DNA from: JASFBA01 sp036172265
GTDB lineage: Bacteria > Chloroflexota > Chloroflexia > DTKN01
NCBI GenBank assembly: GCA_036172265.1
Contig: JASFBA010000076.1
Coordinates: 1 to 14,978 of the forward strand
Direction of reading: 5' to 3'
Length of the DNA: 14,978 nt
Both the position numbers and the translations under genes were made by a program. Of this stretch, positions 13,185 through 14,978 are shown in pieces. The notes under the pieces are model-generated. The model was not told the origin of the DNA. It did not search any database and was given only the letters and a program-made list of their open reading frames with translations. Each line of letters opens with the position of its first letter. The first letter of the stretch is position 1.

Positions 13185-14813
13185 ATGAAACCGGATCGAG
13201 AAGCCGCCCCACCGGACGAGCACAGGCGTCGCTCCTTCGAACTCGCCTCGGCCTTGGCCTGTACGGCTGGCCTGGCCCTCCTGTCCCCTCTGATCTACTG
13301 GGCCGGCCGGCAGTCCCGCCTCTGGCCGCCCTCACGGGCGGAACTATCTCCTCCGGCCGTAGCCGCCATCTCCTTTGCCGGCACTGCTCTGTATCTCCTG
13401 TTCGTCTACTTCCTCTACCGGCGTTACGTGGACCGTGGGGAGAGGGCCGGGCCCGGCCGACTCCTGGCCTTCTTTCTCCCCACTGCTGTCGTGGGAGGAA
13501 TCATCCTGGCTTTGCTCTTTGATACAGTCCGCCTCTTCCTGCGGGCACTCTTCCGGCCGCCGGAAGGGGTGCATCTGGCCCTCCTCAAGGCCCCACCTTC
13601 CCTTTCCCCTGCACGTCTCTTACACTACCAGACCCCGCCTGATGCTCCTCAGCAATACCGCCTGCACCTGCGAAGGGAACCCGATGGGCGGGGCCTCCTG
13701 GTGATCAACGCCGCCACCGTGCTGCACCTCAACCCTACGGCGGCCGAGTACGCCCGGATGTTCCTCCAAGGGGTGGACGAGGAGCAGGCGGGGCGCGAAA
13801 TGACCCGTCGCTTCCGCGTCCGGCCGGCCCAGGCCCGTGCCGACTATCGCCGCCTGCGCGAACGTATCCTGACCTTAGCCACCGCCCCCGACCTCTGCCC
13901 GGTGACCTACCTGGAAATGGGGCGTGCCGAACCTTTTTCGGCTGAAACCTCGGCCCCCTACCGAGTGGACCTCGCCTTAACCTACCGGTTGGACGAAAGC
14001 GGCACCTTGGATGCGGCGGCCCGCCGGCGGGTAGAGCGTGAACTGAGCACAGCGGAGTGGCAGGAAGTATTGAGCCGCCTCTGGGAAGTCGGCGTTCCCC
14101 ACGTCGTCTTCACCGGAGGCGAGCCGACCTGCCGCCCGGACCTGGTGGAGTTGGTGCAGAAGGCCGAATCGCTGGGTATGGTCACGGGACTGCTCACCGA
14201 TGGCTGCCGATTGAGCAGGGGCGGGTTAGAAACCCGTCCCTACCTGAACCAGCTTCTCCTGGCCGGCCTGGACCACATCCAGATTACCCTGGTTTCCCAC
14301 CTGGCAGAGGTGCACGACCGCTTGGTCGGGCGGGTCGGGGCCTGGGAGGAGACGGTAGCCGGCCTGCGGGCTGTCCTATCCAGCGACATCTACGTAGTCG
14401 GCCATGTCGTCATCCGCGCCGAAAATGCGGAGACGGCGGCGGAGACGGCGGCGGCGACGGTGGCTTTCCTGGCCGACTTGGGCGTGCCGGCTGTGGCCTT
14501 GAGCAGTCCGCTGCGCGCGGCCTCCGAGGAGGAGCGGCAACGTCTGGGGAAGGCACTGGAGGAAGCCCAGGCGGTTGCCCACCGCCGAGGACTAACGCTG
14601 GTCTGGGACCTGGCCGCTCCCTATTCCCACGTCAATCCGATGGAACTGGAGGCGGGCCTCTCCCCGGAGACGGTTGTTCGGCAACACCTCTACATCGAAC
14701 CTGACGGCGACGTCCTGCCGGCACAGGGGTACAACGTCGTCCTGGGGAACATCCTGCACGACCCCTGGCCGGCCATCTGGGACAACCCGGCCCGGCGGTT
14801 CGGACAAGCCTAG
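13185..14813 (+). CDS. Membrane-anchored PqqD-domain radical SAM-like protein lacking cluster cysteines
   Basis: The protein has 542 residues. Three hydrophobic helices (about 20-40, 57-78 and 93-119) form an N-terminal membrane domain absent from its neighbour. Residues about 145-230 are a PqqD-like domain clearly paralogous to that neighbour (RLHLR, DGRGLL, INAATVLHLN-TAAEY). The radical SAM-like barrel follows: LALTYRLDESG stands where the neighbour has LALTYRCDNVCPHC, so all three cluster cysteines are gone and about 13 residues are added. FTGGEPTCRPDL (309-320) and AGLDHIQITL are kept. The SPASM-like end keeps EPDG-VLP and GNILHDPWPAIW, but every cysteine is replaced and the final Cys-rich part is missing. 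It is probably a non-catalytic partner or membrane scaffold for the intact paralogue. A repeat at 14217-14241 adds residues RGGLETR. ATG 13185 follows AAGGAGG. The frame is unbroken, arguing against simple decay. Confidence 0.88.
   Translation: MKPDREAAPPDEHRRRSFELASALACTAGLALLSPLIYWAGRQSRLWPPSRAELSPPAVAAISFAGTALYLLFVYFLYRRYVDRGERAGPGRLLAFFLPTAVVGGIILALLFDTVRLFLRALFRPPEGVHLALLKAPPSLSPARLLHYQTPPDAPQQYRLHLRREPDGRGLLVINAATVLHLNPTAAEYARMFLQGVDEEQAGREMTRRFRVRPAQARADYRRLRERILTLATAPDLCPVTYLEMGRAEPFSAETSAPYRVDLALTYRLDESGTLDAAARRRVERELSTAEWQEVLSRLWEVGVPHVVFTGGEPTCRPDLVELVQKAESLGMVTGLLTDGCRLSRGGLETRPYLNQLLLAGLDHIQITLVSHLAEVHDRLVGRVGAWEETVAGLRAVLSSDIYVVGHVVIRAENAETAAETAAATVAFLADLGVPAVALSSPLRAASEEERQRLGKALEEAQAVAHRRGLTLVWDLAAPYSHVNPMELEAGLSPETVVRQHLYIEPDGDVLPAQGYNVVLGNILHDPWPAIWDNPARRFGQA
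14217..14241. repeat. Palindromic repeat inside the second radical SAM-like gene
   Basis: AGGGGCGGGTT (14217-14227) and AACCCGTCCCT (14231-14241) pair over 11 bp with one G-T, around AGA. It is translated in frame as R-G-G-L-E-T-R-P. The paralogue has only A-D-R at this place, so the repeat appears as an insertion between duplicated genes. Confidence 0.8.
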
Positions 14814-14978
14814 CCGCAAGCGGGGAGGCCTCACCGGAACTTACTTCGCCGGATGGATATACCCCCAGGGTTTGATCGTCCCTCAGGTCCACAGCGGCGC
14901 TTGCAACGTCAATCCCCTCGGATGGTCGAGTATCGCTCGACGAAAGACTTCACTGGCGAAACGAGGCCGTTGTCCAAA
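14814..14978. other. Unassigned right edge of the window
   Basis: No gene is recognised here. One plus frame (from about 14836) and one minus frame (14978 down to a TGA at 14885-14883) stay open to the window edge. Neither has a recognisable motif or start, so a gene may begin or end just beyond. A 6-bp inverted repeat GTCGAG/CTCGAC with loop TATCG lies near 14925-14941. I see no clear terminator for the asnS operon. Confidence 0.3.

Noticed and set aside
13185..14813. The second radical SAM-like gene as a pseudogene or sequencing artefact
   Set aside because: The frame is open over 542 codons, conserved motifs such as FTGGEPT, AGLDHIQITL and GNILHDPW are kept, and cysteines are replaced separately in distant segments, which a frameshift would not produce.
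14632..14892. Minus-strand ORF at the right edge
   Set aside because: Most of it lies opposite the end of the second radical SAM-like gene, and the remainder shows no family motif.

Overview
The window is about 15 kb of GC-rich, densely coded bacterial DNA. It looks chromosomal, with one insertion-sequence remnant at its left edge. Gene content, many CGGCCGGCC-like octamers and dispersed 'TAGGGGC...GCCCCTA' palindromes suggest a Chloroflexota (Anaerolineae-like, possibly thermophilic) bacterium. That taxonomic call is inference from remembered style; no rRNA or tRNA gene is present to confirm it.

Layout. (1) 1-386: C-terminal end of an IS200/IS605-type TnpB and its probable right end, abutting (2) a GNAT acetyltransferase (399-932, +). 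(3) 931-1041, minus strand: a short cassette with a consensus sigma70 promoter, about 76 nt of strongly folded sequence and a T-tract terminator, read here as a small non-coding RNA. (4) 1056-5460, minus strand: a tight five-gene operon, DegV-family lipid-binding protein > protein-L-isoaspartate methyltransferase (pcm) > MBL-fold hydrolase > class I SAM methyltransferase > GT4 glycosyltransferase, behind a good promoter at 5571-5599. (5) 5624-8804, plus strand, divergent from the operon: a Fur-family metalloregulator, a CbiM/NikM-type substrate-binding membrane protein with a fused NikN/PDGLE-like tail, and one polypeptide joining the ECF T component and the ATPase. This is a probable self-contained, metal-regulated Ni/Co (or Zn) uptake operon that ends in a hairpin terminator. 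(6) 8823-9740, minus: NAD kinase. (7) 9955-14813, plus: a leader with a possible 25-codon upstream ORF and a 9-bp hairpin, then asparaginyl-tRNA synthetase (asnS), a small conserved-looking protein and two paralogous PqqD-domain radical-SAM/SPASM-type proteins. The first paralogue has every expected cluster cysteine. The second has gained an N-terminal membrane domain and lost all of the cluster cysteines.

The most notable items are the catalytic/cluster-less radical-SAM pair, the unassigned small RNA cassette, and a set of near-perfect palindromic repeats. Some of these repeats sit in frame inside genes (fur, the ECF T-A fusion, both radical-SAM genes). Others supply the TAG stop codon of the preceding gene (degV, fur, cbiM and, in a terminator-like form, the ECF T-A fusion).
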